Shown: positions 8,890 to 18,380 of the stretch, one piece after another
Position numbering within the stretch: the stretch's first letter is position 1
Layout: every line of letters begins with the position of its first letter
Notes under the pieces: generated by a model
Databases searched by the model: none
What the model saw: the letters and a program-made list of their open reading frames with translations, nothing else
Told to the model about the DNA's origin: nothing
Assembly (NCBI RefSeq): GCF_023243045.1
Contig: NZ_JALKFX010000003.1
Coordinates: 62,228-126,227, forward strand
Direction of reading: 5' to 3'
Length of the DNA stretch: 64,000 nucleotides
Source of the DNA: Frankia sp. AgB32
Lineage (GTDB): Bacteria; Actinomycetota; Actinomycetes; Frankiales; Frankiaceae
Position numbers and translations under genes: made by a program

Positions 8890-10281
8890 ATGTCCAACCG
8901 GCCACGACGGTCAACGCTCGCCACCGCCTTCAACCCGCGCCGTAACAGTTTCGGGTTTCTCCGCATCACGATGGCCCTCGCCGTGTTCGTCCAGCACGGC
9001 CTGATCGCCGGAGGCTTCGTCGGGGCGCCGCGGGCGTCCTCCCGGTTCGACCTGGCCGCGATCGCCGTGGACTGCTTCTTCGCCATCAGCGGGTTCCTCG
9101 TCACCCGCAGCCGGCTGAGCATCCGCTGGACCGCCCGGTTCCTGTGGCACCGGTTCCTGCGGATCCTGCCCGGCTTCTGGCTGTGCCTGGTCGTCGTGGC
9201 GATGGTGATCGCCCCACTCGGCTGGCAGCACCAGCACGGGACGCTGAGCGGGTACTTCGGCGCCCGACCGCACGGACCGTTCGCCTACGTGCTCACCAAC
9301 AGCACGCTGCTGATGCACTTCTACGACATCGCGGGCACCCCGCGGGGAGTGCCGATCACCGCCCTCCCGAACGGGCCGGTGGCCTGGGACGGGTCACTGT
9401 GGAGCCTGTTCTGGGAGGCGCTGTGCTACCTCGGGCTTGCCGCGCTCGGCGCGGGCGGGCGGCTGCGCCGGCGGACCCGGCTGCTCACGGTGCTCACCGG
9501 GCTGCTGTCCGGCCTGTGGGTGCTCCGCTGGCTCTGCCCCGGGTCGCTTCCGACGCTGCTGGACAGCGACCTGGCCGGCGCCGCCGTCCGACTGGGCTCG
9601 ATGTTCCTGGCCGGAGCGTTGCTGTGCGTGTACGCCGACCGGGTGCCCTACAACCGGCGGCTCGGGCCGGTCGCGATCGTGGCCGCGACGGCGGCGATCC
9701 TGCTGCTGCCCGACGCACACGCGCCGGCCAGCCTGCCGATCGCCTACTCCTGCGTGTGGCTCGCGATCCGCCTGCCGCTGCATCGGATCGGTGCCCGCAA
9801 CGACCTTTCCTACGGCACCTACATCTACTCCGCGCCGGTCCAGCAGCTGCTGGCCGTGTACGGGCTGCACCGGGCGGGGATCGTGCCGTACTTCGCCGTG
9901 TCCCTGGCGGGCACCGTGATGCTGGCGGCGGTGAGCTGGCGGCTCCTCGAACAGCCGGCGCTACGGCGTAAGAACCAGGTCGTTCCCGGGCTGGCCAGAC
10001 TTCGGTTCGTGCTCCGGCGGACCGGCGGGCGGCGGGCGGCGGCCCGTCCGCGTGTGGTCCCAGCGGCTGTTCCCCGGCAGCGGGATGTGCCGCATGCCCA
10101 GTCCCCGCACGCTCGTCTCGACGGCGCCCGGGACGGCGGGGTCGTCGTCGGCGAACAGCAACAGAGCGAGCAGGACCACCAGGAACAGGCCGGCCCGGTT
10201 CGCCGTGAACACCGGCAGGCCGATCGTCCCGAACAGGCACAGCACGGTGACCGACGTGGCGAACCGCCGCTGCTCCGGTGA
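8890..10281 (+). CDS. Membrane O-acyltransferase (acyltransferase-3 family)
   Basis: Integral membrane acyltransferase of the OafA/YrhL type, which decorates surface glycans or lipids with acyl groups. The N-terminal part has FLRITMALAVFVQHG, then FFAISGFLVTRS and FLWHRFLRILPGFW, followed by WDGSLWSLFWEALCYL; these are standard family blocks. About ten hydrophobic segments end near LLEQPALRRK (about residue 360). The frame stays open to 10281, but the last 100 residues are Arg/Gln/His-rich and lie antisense to the neighbouring gene; they do not look like protein. Start at ATG 8890 is chosen because homology begins just after it. Confidence 0.85.
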   Translation: MSNRPRRSTLATAFNPRRNSFGFLRITMALAVFVQHGLIAGGFVGAPRASSRFDLAAIAVDCFFAISGFLVTRSRLSIRWTARFLWHRFLRILPGFWLCLVVVAMVIAPLGWQHQHGTLSGYFGARPHGPFAYVLTNSTLLMHFYDIAGTPRGVPITALPNGPVAWDGSLWSLFWEALCYLGLAALGAGGRLRRRTRLLTVLTGLLSGLWVLRWLCPGSLPTLLDSDLAGAAVRLGSMFLAGALLCVYADRVPYNRRLGPVAIVAATAAILLLPDAHAPASLPIAYSCVWLAIRLPLHRIGARNDLSYGTYIYSAPVQQLLAVYGLHRAGIVPYFAVSLAGTVMLAAVSWRLLEQPALRRKNQVVPGLARLRFVLRRTGGRRAAARPRVVPAAVPRQRDVPHAQSPHARLDGARDGGVVVGEQQQSEQDHQEQAGPVRREHRQADRPEQAQHGDRRGEPPLLR

Positions 10282-11400
10282 GCGGACCTTCCGGACCCGC
10301 AGCCACGAGCTCGCAACGAGCACGAGCATCACGGCGAGCAGGCCGACGCCGAGCAGGCCGCCGACCACCACGGCCTCCGCCCAGCCACTGTCGTAGGGGA
10401 CGGCGAGGCCGCCGACGCCGTAACCGAGCCAGGGACGGGTGTCCAGCACGTAGCCCCAGGCCCGCGCGGAGGCGCCGACGGAGTGGAACCGGTCGGCGGT
10501 GTACTGGGCGAACAGGCCGCTCGAACCCGCGCCGGGAATGAGCATCCGCAGCATCCAGGAGCCGTTCCAGTGGGTCAGCCCGGCCTGCCCGGCCCCGATC
10601 GCCGCGGCCGCGAGCCCGCCGCCGACGATGAGCAGGCGGCGCAGCGGCCGGCCGAGCCGAATAGCCTGCCACGCCGCCATCGGGACGCCGCACAGCAGGA
10701 AGATCTTGGAGACGCAGAGCACCCCACCGAGCAGCAGCGGGGCGGCGGCGACGCCGAGCAGCACCGGCTTGTCGCCGCGCCCGGACCGGCCGTACAGGTA
10801 CACCGCCGCGAACAGCGCGAGGGAGTAGGCGACGCCGGCCTCCACCGGCTGGTTGAAGATGCCGGAGAGCCGGCCGTTGTTGAGGGCGAGCACCGCGACG
10901 CTCTGCCCGTCCAGCGCGACGCCGCCCCAGAACGCCCCGAGTATCCCGGAGAGGTCGGTGAACAGACCCATAGCGGCGACGCCGGCGTTCAGCACCATCA
11001 ACACGACGAAAATCCGGCAGAACCGGTCGAGAGCGGCGGTGCGGGTGTAGCCCGCGGCCAACCACCGACCGACCATGAACAGCACCGCCGCCGGGTAGAC
11101 GTAGTTGTCCATTCCGGCCAGCGTGGAGCCGGACTGAAAGTCACCCAGCACCGTTACACCGATCCCGTCAAGGATGACGTAGACGGCGAAGGACGACCAG
11201 GTCACAGCAAACAGAAGGTGCCTGGGACCCATCCCGCGAAAGGGGTGACCGAAGGGCATGGAAAGGAGCATTCCACCGTAGACGACTACCTGCTCCGTGC
11301 GAATACCGCTCACCACGTAAGGCCCAAAACCGGCCACCACGGCCAAGGTCAGCCAAAGCTTCGCGGTTAGCGTCGGAGCCCTATTCTCAGGTGGGTACAC
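9961..11400 (-). CDS. O-antigen ligase/polymerase-like membrane protein
   Basis: 479 residues with about eleven hydrophobic segments and a long extracytoplasmic loop in the second half (ARAWGYVLDTRPWLGYGVGG), the position and flavour of the Wzy/WaaL O-antigen ligase loop. Likely acts at the membrane in polymerising or ligating a surface polysaccharide. The C-terminal 50 residues are hydrophilic and Pro-rich. Its 3' end overlaps the acyltransferase reading frame by 321 bp on the opposite strand. Family assignment rests on topology and the loop motif, so it is moderately sure. Confidence 0.8.
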   Translation of the reverse strand: MYPPENRAPTLTAKLWLTLAVVAGFGPYVVSGIRTEQVVVYGGMLLSMPFGHPFRGMGPRHLLFAVTWSSFAVYVILDGIGVTVLGDFQSGSTLAGMDNYVYPAAVLFMVGRWLAAGYTRTAALDRFCRIFVVLMVLNAGVAAMGLFTDLSGILGAFWGGVALDGQSVAVLALNNGRLSGIFNQPVEAGVAYSLALFAAVYLYGRSGRGDKPVLLGVAAAPLLLGGVLCVSKIFLLCGVPMAAWQAIRLGRPLRRLLIVGGGLAAAAIGAGQAGLTHWNGSWMLRMLIPGAGSSGLFAQYTADRFHSVGASARAWGYVLDTRPWLGYGVGGLAVPYDSGWAEAVVVGGLLGVGLLAVMLVLVASSWLRVRKVRSPEQRRFATSVTVLCLFGTIGLPVFTANRAGLFLVVLLALLLFADDDPAVPGAVETSVRGLGMRHIPLPGNSRWDHTRTGRRPPPAGPPEHEPKSGQPGNDLVLTP

Positions 11401-11583
11401 CGCCGCATCATGACACGGCTAATGCCATTCTCCACGATTTTCTGGCCGCGGCCGGCGCGACGGTCGCGGGGTCTGGCCCCCGCCGTGCCGGTCCCCGTGG
11501 CGCTTAGCCCGGCCGCGCCTGGGAAGGTGCAGGACCGAGGCGTACCGGGAACGGCCCGGGACGCACCGATATGGGAGGCCGCC

Positions 11584-12000
11584 ATGACACAGCCAGCCTC
11601 GGATTCCGGGTCGTGGGACCAGGACGAGTCGCCGTTGGAACCCGCCGAGATGCTTGACGGCGACGAGCTCGGCTCGACCGACGCCGGTCGTGACCCGCTC
11701 GGCGACAGCTGGGACGCGCCGGACCGGCCCAGCAGATCCGTGCAGTACCCCACCACCCCGCGGGAGGAGCGGCAGGGGGCGACCTTCGACCGGCTGCTCT
11801 CGGCGGAACTGCCCGACACCGACCCCTACCTGGAGGCGGAACGCCGGGAGACCGGCCAGGTCCTCGAGGCGGACGCCTTCGGTGAGGGATCCACGGCGGC
11901 CACCGACGATGACGGCGGACGTCGACGCGCCCGCAGCGACCGTGACGGCGAGAGCGGCTGGGCCGAGGCCGCGGAGCACAGCGCCCTGCATCTCGAGTGA
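11584..12000 (+). CDS. DUF5709-like acidic protein
   Basis: 138 residues, strongly acidic, with the segment DSWDAPDRPSRSVQYPTT followed by REERQGATFDRLLSAELPD. This is the layout of actinobacterial DUF5709 proteins (function unknown, probably disordered). Start at ATG 11584 with GGGAGG 7 bases upstream; a 58-codon in-frame extension lacks a ribosome site. No signal peptide or membrane segment. Confidence 0.75.
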   Translation: MTQPASDSGSWDQDESPLEPAEMLDGDELGSTDAGRDPLGDSWDAPDRPSRSVQYPTTPREERQGATFDRLLSAELPDTDPYLEAERRETGQVLEADAFGEGSTAATDDDGGRRRARSDRDGESGWAEAAEHSALHLE

Positions 12001-12031
12001 GCCGGTCCGCGCGAATGACTACGCTGCAGGC

Positions 12032-12481
12032 GTGGCAGTCACGCGTCTGACGGGCGTTTCGCCGGCACCGCGGGTCTGGTCGCCGCGAGCCCGCCTCGCC
12101 GGCTTCGCCGCCGTCGGCGCGCTCGCGGGGGCCGCGGCGCTGCGGGTGTACCTGGTCGATCCGGCGCATCCCGGGCACTATCCGAGCTGCCCGTTCCGCT
12201 GGGCGACCTCGCTGGACTGCCCGGGCTGCGGCACGCTGCGCGCGCTGCACCAGGCGCTGCACGGACACGTGGGTGAAGCGGCGAACTACAACCTGTTCTT
12301 CGTCGTCGCCGCCCCCATCCTGGCCGTCGGCTGGGTGGTGGCGATCGCCCGGGCCGCCGGTTGGCGCCGTCCGCTGCCGCGCGTCCCCCCACGGCTGCTG
12401 CCGGCGATCCCGGTGCTGGTCATCGCCTTCTGGGTGCTGCGGAACCTGCCGCTGCCCGGCTGCACGTGGCTGGCGTCCTGA
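12032..12481 (+). CDS. DUF2752 family membrane protein
   Basis: 149 residues with three hydrophobic segments. The diagnostic motif is CPGCGTLRALHQALHG, preceded by YPSCPFRWATSLDCPGC, the Cys-rich core of DUF2752 proteins. Function is not established. GTG 12032 is the first plausible start; it follows the DUF5709-like stop by about 30 bases, so the two may be cotranscribed. Confidence 0.88.
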   Translation: MAVTRLTGVSPAPRVWSPRARLAGFAAVGALAGAAALRVYLVDPAHPGHYPSCPFRWATSLDCPGCGTLRALHQALHGHVGEAANYNLFFVVAAPILAVGWVVAIARAAGWRRPLPRVPPRLLPAIPVLVIAFWVLRNLPLPGCTWLAS

Positions 12482-12490
12482 CCGTTGCGG

Positions 12491-13348
12491 TCAGCGCCGG
12501 CCCAGCAGGTAGCAGGCAATGGCGGCGGTCGCGGCGACGTTCAGCGAATCGACGCCGTGCGCCATCGGGATGCGCACCCGGGCGCCGGCCGCCGACTGGG
12601 CCGCAGCGGACAGCCCGGGGCCCTCGGTGCCGAGCAACAGCGCGACCCGGGCCGGCGGGCCCGCCCCGGCGTCGACCCGGGCGGCGAAACTGGCAAGATC
12701 GTCGGCGTCGGCCGCCGGCGTCAGCGCGAGCACGGTGAACCCGGCCGCGGGCAGGTCGTCCAGCGCGGCCGGCCACGGGTCGAGCCGCGCGTAGGGCACG
12801 GCGAACACCTCGCCCATCGACACCCGCACGGACCGCCGGTACAGCGGGTCGGCGCAGCGCGGGCTGAGCAGCACCGCGTCCATGCCGAGCCCCGCCGCCG
12901 AACGGAAGATCGCCCCGAGGTTGGTGTGGCTGACGATGTCCTCGCAGATCAGGATCCGGCGCGCGGTGGCGAGCAGGTCCGCGGCGGTCCGCGGCGGCCG
13001 TCGACACATCGACGCCAGTGCCCCGCGGTGCACCTCGAAGCCGGTGATGGCGGCGAGCACGTCGGCGCCGGCGACGTAGATCGGCACGTCGGCGGGCAGG
13101 CCCGCGGGAACGGCGGCAAGCCGGGCCGGTGCGACCAGGACGCTGCGTGGCCGGTAGCCGGCCCGCAGGGCACGGACGATGACCCGCTCGCCCTCGGCGA
13201 TGAACAGGCCGTCGGCCGGTTCGCGGCGGCGGCGCAGCGCGACGTCGGTGAGCGCGACGAAGTCGTCGACCCGCGGATCGGCCGCATCGTCGATCGCGAT
13301 CGTCCGGTCGACCGCCCCGTCCGGGTCGCGGGGCAGGTCAGCGGGCAT
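12491..13348 (-). CDS. TrmH/SpoU-family RNA methyltransferase
   Basis: 285-residue SPOUT methyltransferase that would 2'-O-methylate tRNA or rRNA with S-adenosylmethionine. The three SpoU motifs are all present: HTNLGAIFRSAAGLG with the catalytic Arg, LLGTEGPGLS, and IPMAHGVDSLNVAATAAI forming the trefoil knot. The N-terminal part carries a substrate-binding domain (FIAEGERVIVRALRAG). The exact RNA target cannot be told. Divergent from the deaminase gene with a 65-base spacer. Confidence 0.93.
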   Translation of the reverse strand: MPADLPRDPDGAVDRTIAIDDAADPRVDDFVALTDVALRRRREPADGLFIAEGERVIVRALRAGYRPRSVLVAPARLAAVPAGLPADVPIYVAGADVLAAITGFEVHRGALASMCRRPPRTAADLLATARRILICEDIVSHTNLGAIFRSAAGLGMDAVLLSPRCADPLYRRSVRVSMGEVFAVPYARLDPWPAALDDLPAAGFTVLALTPAADADDLASFAARVDAGAGPPARVALLLGTEGPGLSAAAQSAAGARVRIPMAHGVDSLNVAATAAIACYLLGRR

Positions 13349-13413
13349 GACGGAACCTCCGTGGACGGACGACGTGACCCGTGCGAAACGCGTGGAACGC
13401 AGAATCGGCCGTC

Positions 13414-14898
13414 ATGACCACGCCATCTCCCGGTCCGGCACCCGCCACCGCTCGCCGCATCGCCGCTCCCGTCACCGCCGATCTGCTCGTCGTGGGCGCC
13501 GAACTGGTCGCCACCGTCGACGCCGACCGCCGGGAGATCCGCGGCGGCTGGGTCGCGGTGACCGATGGCCTGGTCAGCGCGATCGGCGGCCCGGGCGAGC
13601 TGCCGCCGCCCGCCAGCCGGGTGCTGCGCGCCGACGGCGCCCTCGTCACGCCCGGTCTGGTCAACACCCATCACCACATCTACCAGAACCTCACCCGGGC
13701 CTTCGCGCCCGCCCTCGGCGGCACCCTGTTCACCTGGCTGTCGACGCTCTACCCGTTGTGGTCGCGGCTCGATGAGGAGGCGGTGCACGTCTCGGCGTAC
13801 GTCGGGCTGACGGAACTGGCCCTCGGCGGGTGCACGACCAGCACCGACCATCTGTACGTGCATCCGCGCGGCGGCGGCGACCTGATCTCGGCGGAGATCG
13901 CGGCGGCGCGGGAGCTGGGGATGCGGTTCCATCCGACCCGGGGCTCGATGTCACGGTCGGTGAAGGACGGCGGGCTGCCACCGGATTCGGTGGTCCAGGA
14001 CGACGACGAGATCCTCGCCGAGTCGCAGCGCCTGGTGGAACGTCATCACGACCCGTCCTGGGGGGCGATGGTGCGCCTGGCGCTGGCGCCATGCTCGCCG
14101 TTCTCCGTCAGCCCCGAGCTGATGCGGGCCACCGCCGAGCTCGCCGAGCGGCTCGACGTGCGCCTGCACACCCATCTCGCCGAGGACCCCGAGGAGGACG
14201 AGTACTGCCTGGCCACCTTCGGCCGCCGGCCGATCGACCAGTTCGCCGAGGTCGGCTGGGCCGGCGACCGGGCCTGGGTGGCGCACTGCATCTGCCCGAA
14301 CCCGCAGGAGGTGGCCCGGCTCGGTGCCTGGGGCACCGGGGTGGCGCACTGCCCGAGCAGCAACATGATCCTCGGCGGTGGGCTCGCGCCGGTCGCCGAG
14401 ATGCGCGCCGCCGGCGTCCCGGTCGGGCTCGGCTGCGACGGGTCGTCCTCGGCGGACTCGGCGTCACTGTGGCTGGAGTCGCGCACCGCGATGCTGCTCG
14501 GCCGGCTGCGGCACGGCGCCGCGTCGATGTCGGCCCGCGACGCGCTGGAGATGGCCACCCGGGGCGGCGCGGGCTGCCTCGGCCGGGTCGGCGAGATCGG
14601 CGAGCTGTCCGTCGGGTCTGCCGGTGACCTGGTCGTCTGGCCGCTGGACGGGGTGGCGTTCGCCGGGGCGCTGTCCGACCCGATCGACGCCTGGCTGCGC
14701 TGCGGGCCGGTGGCCGCGCGGCACACCGTGGTCGCCGGTCGCCTCGTCGTCGAGGACGGCCGGTCGGCGCATCCCGACCTGCCGGCGATGCTCGACCGAC
14801 ATCGCGTCCTGGCCGGCGGCATCCAGCGGGCGTTCGACGACGCCGGCGTGGACCCGTCCACCACCGCGACGGCGAGCCCGGCCGGCACGCGACGATGA
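13414..14898 (+). CDS. Amidohydrolase, 8-oxoguanine/guanine deaminase-like
   Basis: Cytosolic deaminase of the AtzB/8-oxoguanine deaminase branch, about 494 residues from ATG 13414 (an in-frame GTG at 13381 is an alternative). Metal ligands: HxH in NTHHHIYQNLTRAF, His in RLHTHLAEDPEEDE, His in WVAHCI and the catalytic Asp in GLGCDGSSSADS. The block FTWLSTLYPLWSRLDEEAVH closely resembles known 8-oxoguanine deaminases. A role in salvage or breakdown of oxidised or free guanine fits the purine genes elsewhere in the window. Confidence 0.88.
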   Translation: MTTPSPGPAPATARRIAAPVTADLLVVGAELVATVDADRREIRGGWVAVTDGLVSAIGGPGELPPPASRVLRADGALVTPGLVNTHHHIYQNLTRAFAPALGGTLFTWLSTLYPLWSRLDEEAVHVSAYVGLTELALGGCTTSTDHLYVHPRGGGDLISAEIAAARELGMRFHPTRGSMSRSVKDGGLPPDSVVQDDDEILAESQRLVERHHDPSWGAMVRLALAPCSPFSVSPELMRATAELAERLDVRLHTHLAEDPEEDEYCLATFGRRPIDQFAEVGWAGDRAWVAHCICPNPQEVARLGAWGTGVAHCPSSNMILGGGLAPVAEMRAAGVPVGLGCDGSSSADSASLWLESRTAMLLGRLRHGAASMSARDALEMATRGGAGCLGRVGEIGELSVGSAGDLVVWPLDGVAFAGALSDPIDAWLRCGPVAARHTVVAGRLVVEDGRSAHPDLPAMLDRHRVLAGGIQRAFDDAGVDPSTTATASPAGTRR

Positions 14899-14932
14899 CG
14901 GACATGTCCGGCCGCGGGAACGCACCCGGGAT

Positions 14933-15187
14933 GGCGGACTGACGGTCTGCCCGAACTCCAACATCCGGATAGCGAACGCCTTCCCGGCGCTCGCCGACCA
15001 CCCGTTCCCGGCCATGCGCGCCGCCGGGCTGCTGGCCACCCCCAATACCGATGATCCAGCCCTGACCTTCGACGACATGGTCGCCATCGCCCTGGACGGA
15101 GTCGCCGCGAGCTGGCTGCCCGCCGACGACGCCCGCGCCCTGACGGATTCGAGACCCTTCGCCATCCGCGACGGCTCGTCCCCGTAG
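14933..15187 (+). pseudogene. Remnant of an adenosine deaminase C-terminal domain
   Basis: Without an in-frame start of its own, this stretch translates to GGLTVCPNSNIRIANAFPA, then LADHPFPAMRAAGL and TPNTDDPALT, closely following the end of adenosine deaminases (CPxSN, the HPFP block and the metal-binding DD). The N-terminal two thirds, including the HxH and catalytic Glu, are absent; the sequence before it is the deaminase gene end. Internal spacing is also shortened. It is best read as a decayed gene piece. Confidence 0.75.
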
Positions 15188-15460
15188 GCTGTCCACGCGG
15201 GGGGTTTTGGCACGACGCAATTGGGCATTACGGGCCTGACCAGCCGGAATTCATGGATCCGGCGACGGTCCGTCTGGCGTCGGGGAGCCGGACCTCGCCC
15301 CCACCGACAGCCGCCGTCGGCGCCGCGCATCGACCCCCCCGATCGGTGCGCCCCGCGCCGGCGGCGGCCTCACCTGCGGCGAACGCCTTCGTCGCCCTGC
15401 GCCCACGGCTGCCCGGCGACGCCACCCCTCCGCTCGCCTGATCGGCTACGCTGCCGCCGC

Positions 15461-16771
15461 ATGCCGACACCGCCAGCCGCCCCGACGCTGCCGCCCGAGG
15501 TCGTTGCCCGGCTGAGCGCGCCGCTCGACCCCGTCGACGCCGCTCTCGCCGCCCGTCACCCGGGCACCGGCACCGGCCGCCAGCCGGTCCACACCTGCTA
15601 TCTGCCGGCCGACCGGATGCGGCCGGACCTCGTGCCGGCCTGGGCCGCCCGGGCCGGCGAGCTGCTGGCCGCCCACGGCGGCGACCCGGCGCGGCTGGCC
15701 GCGGCGACCGGCGGCGACCCGGCGCCCGACCGGGCCGCGGCTGTCCACGCGCACGTCCTGCGGGCACTGGCCACCGAGCCGATCCAGGATCTGCGCGTCG
15801 ACCTGGAGGACGGCTACGGCTCGCGCCCGGACGAGACCGAGGACGCCGACGCCGTGCGCGCGGCCGAGGCGGTTCTCGCCGCGGCCGGCGCCGGCACGCT
15901 GCCCACTCGTTACGGACTGCGGCCGAAGTCGCTCGATCCGACCGTGCGCGTCCGTGGGCTGCGCAGCCTCGACCTGTTCCTCACCACCCTCGCCACCACC
16001 CTCGCCACCGGTGGCGGCGTGCCGCCCGGGCTGGTGCTGACGTTGCCGAAGGTCAGCGATCCGGCGCAACTGCGCGTGTTCGACGCGATCGTCACCGAGC
16101 TGGAGCAGCGCCTGCACCTCCCGCCGATTGGCATCGAGGTGCAGGTCGAGACGCCCGCTGCCGTCCTCGCCCTGCCGGAGCTGGTCCGCGTCGGCCTGAC
16201 GCTCGGCCCCGGCCGGCTCGTCGGCCTGCACGTCGGCACGTACGACTACTCCGCCGCTCTCGGGATCAGCGCCGCCGACCAGGCCAGCGATCATCCGGCG
16301 GTGGAGTACGCGACGGCCCTGATGCAGCTCGTGGCGGCCGGAACCGGCATCCAGGTCGCCGACGGCTCCTCGAACCTGCTTCCGATCGACGCGACCGAAC
16401 AACCGGGCACTGGCGGCGCGGACGTTCACCAAGCGTGGCGACGGCACGCCGAGCTGATCCGCCGAGCCTGGCACCGCGGTCTCTACCAGGGCTGGGACCT
16501 TCATCCCGGCCAGCTCGTGAGCCGGCACGCGGCGGTCGCCGGCTGCCTGCTGACCGGACTCGATGACGCGATCGCCCGACTTGCCGCGTATGCCACCGCC
16601 CACCAGTCCGGCACGATTGTCGACGAACCGGCCACCGGCCGGGCCCTGGCCGGCCACGTCCTGCGGGCGCTGGACGCCGGTCTGCTTGACGACGACAACC
16701 TCGCGGCGGCCGGCCTGCGGCGCGACCTGGTCGGCCGCCTCAGCGGCCGAGCGGCACCGGTTGGCTCGTAA
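15461..16771 (+). CDS. DUF6986-type aldolase-fold protein (HpcH/citrate lyase-like)
   Basis: 436 residues of a TIM-barrel aldolase related to the HpcH/HpaI and citrate-lyase beta families. Indicators are DLRVDLEDGYGSRPDETEDA (acidic metal site), the Arg in RYGLRPKSLD, and IGIEVQVETPAAVLALPEL with the metal-binding Glu. Such proteins may act on C2-C4 oxoacids; a link to glyoxylate produced in ureide breakdown is possible but inferred. ATG 15461 is chosen because the preceding 80 codons of open frame are compositionally unlike protein. Confidence 0.75.
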   Translation: MPTPPAAPTLPPEVVARLSAPLDPVDAALAARHPGTGTGRQPVHTCYLPADRMRPDLVPAWAARAGELLAAHGGDPARLAAATGGDPAPDRAAAVHAHVLRALATEPIQDLRVDLEDGYGSRPDETEDADAVRAAEAVLAAAGAGTLPTRYGLRPKSLDPTVRVRGLRSLDLFLTTLATTLATGGGVPPGLVLTLPKVSDPAQLRVFDAIVTELEQRLHLPPIGIEVQVETPAAVLALPELVRVGLTLGPGRLVGLHVGTYDYSAALGISAADQASDHPAVEYATALMQLVAAGTGIQVADGSSNLLPIDATEQPGTGGADVHQAWRRHAELIRRAWHRGLYQGWDLHPGQLVSRHAAVAGCLLTGLDDAIARLAAYATAHQSGTIVDEPATGRALAGHVLRALDAGLLDDDNLAAAGLRRDLVGRLSGRAAPVGS

Positions 16772-16893
16772 ACCGAACGACCACCCCCACCTTCTCGAAC
16801 AGCAGGTTAATAGAGTTTAACAACAGGCGATGCGACCATCAGCAGGCTGTTCAAGGGTCGACATCCCGACCGAGTGCGGTTACAACAGACCGT

Positions 16894-18042
16894 GTGAACG
16901 ACGGAGTCCTTGTCCTGGTAGTCATTACCGCGCTGGCCTTCGACTTTACCAATGGATTTCATGACACCGGCAACGCGATGGCGACGTCGATCGCGACGGG
17001 CGCGCTGCCACCAAAGATCGCCGTGGCGATCTCCGGCGCCCTGAATCTCGTCGGAGCCTTCCTGTCGCTGAGCGTAGCCGCCACGATCGCAAGTGGGCTG
17101 GTAGACACCCATCTGGTGACTCTCACGGTGGTCTTTGCCGGACTGGTCGGCGGCATCACCTGGAATTTGCTTACCTGGTTCTTCGGGATACCTTCCAGTT
17201 CATCGCACGCGCTCATCGGCGGCGTCATCGGATCGACCATCGCGGCCGCCGGCGGGCATGCGGTGAAATGGCACGGCGTGGTCTCGAAAGTCATTATTCC
17301 GGCCGGTCTCTCGCCCGTCATCGCGGGGCTGATCGCAACGCTGGGCACCTATCTCATCTACCGAATCAGCCGAGGTGTGCCCAAGGGGACACGCAGCCAC
17401 GGGTTCCGCATCGGCCAGATCGGCTCCGCGTCCCTGGTGTCCCTTGCCCACGGAACGAACGACGCGCAGAAGACGATGGGTGTCATCACCCTCGCCCTGG
17501 TCGCGAACGGCACGCTGAACTCCGGCGACCAGGCACCGTTCTGGGTGATCCTGACCTGCGCGATCGCTATCAGCGCCGGCACCTACCTCGGCGGTTGGCG
17601 GGTCATCCGCACCCTGGGCAAGGGCCTCGTCGAGATCGACTCGCCGCAGGGCATGGCCGCCGAGTCCTCATCGGCGGCGACGATCCTGCTGTCCAGCCAC
17701 TTCGGGTACTCGCTGTCCACCACGCACGTGGCCACCGGCTCGATCCTCGGCACCGGTCTCGGCAAGCGCGACGCCGAGGTGCGCTGGGGGGTGGCCGGCC
17801 GGATGGCGACCGCGTGGCTGCTGACCCTGCCGTCCGCCGGCCTGGTCGGCGCCGCCTGCTACGGCATCGCCAACGGCATCGGCGGAACGGCCGGCGTGGT
17901 AGTCGTCTTCGCGATCCTGGTGCTCGCCGCCGGAGCGCTGTACCTGCAGGCCCGCAGGTCGCCGGTCAGCCACCACAACGTCAACGCCGAGTGGGAGGGC
18001 TCCCTCGCCCCGGCCGACGACCAGAAGAAGCTCGCCGCCTGA
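16894..18042 (+). CDS. PiT-family inorganic phosphate transporter
   Basis: 382-residue membrane protein with about ten hydrophobic segments. Both inverted-repeat signatures of the PiT family are visible: FDFTNGFHDTGNAMATSI near the N-terminus and SLAHGTNDAQKTMGVI in the middle. Low-affinity, cation-coupled phosphate uptake is expected. GTG start at 16894. The two small downstream genes follow within 60 and 15 bases, suggesting one operon. Confidence 0.95.
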   Translation: MNDGVLVLVVITALAFDFTNGFHDTGNAMATSIATGALPPKIAVAISGALNLVGAFLSLSVAATIASGLVDTHLVTLTVVFAGLVGGITWNLLTWFFGIPSSSSHALIGGVIGSTIAAAGGHAVKWHGVVSKVIIPAGLSPVIAGLIATLGTYLIYRISRGVPKGTRSHGFRIGQIGSASLVSLAHGTNDAQKTMGVITLALVANGTLNSGDQAPFWVILTCAIAISAGTYLGGWRVIRTLGKGLVEIDSPQGMAAESSSAATILLSSHFGYSLSTTHVATGSILGTGLGKRDAEVRWGVAGRMATAWLLTLPSAGLVGAACYGIANGIGGTAGVVVVFAILVLAAGALYLQARRSPVSHHNVNAEWEGSLAPADDQKKLAA

Positions 18043-18100
18043 ACCGCCTGAACCGCGTGGGCGGCGGACGGCGACGGCGAGGAGCGAGGAGAGAAGTGGC

Positions 18101-18367
18101 ATGAACTCCTGGATCGACCTGGACGCACTGTGGAAGATCGTGGTCATCGGGCTGCTGGCCGGCGCCGGGCTGCCGGCGCTGTTCGCGGTGGGCCTGCGCG
18201 CCGTGAGCCTGCCCGGCCGCGGCGGCGGCGAGGCGACCACGACCGTGACAGCCGACGACCGGATCATCGGAACGAACCCGGTGGGCATCGCCGCCGGCGC
18301 GCTGTGCTTCGCGATCGTGCTGGCCGGCATCGGCTGGGGCATCTACTCCGTCGTCGCAGGAACCTGA
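18101..18367 (+). CDS. Small two-helix membrane protein after the phosphate transporter
   Basis: 88 residues with two hydrophobic segments (about residues 10-33 and 60-85) around a short polar loop. Start ATG 18101, with GGAGCGAGGAGAG upstream. Small membrane proteins of this kind commonly follow PiT transporters in actinobacteria and may modulate them; this role is inferred from position. No enzyme motif. Confidence 0.8.
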   Translation: MNSWIDLDALWKIVVIGLLAGAGLPALFAVGLRAVSLPGRGGGEATTTVTADDRIIGTNPVGIAAGALCFAIVLAGIGWGIYSVVAGT

Positions 18368-18380
18368 ACGAGGCAGGACT

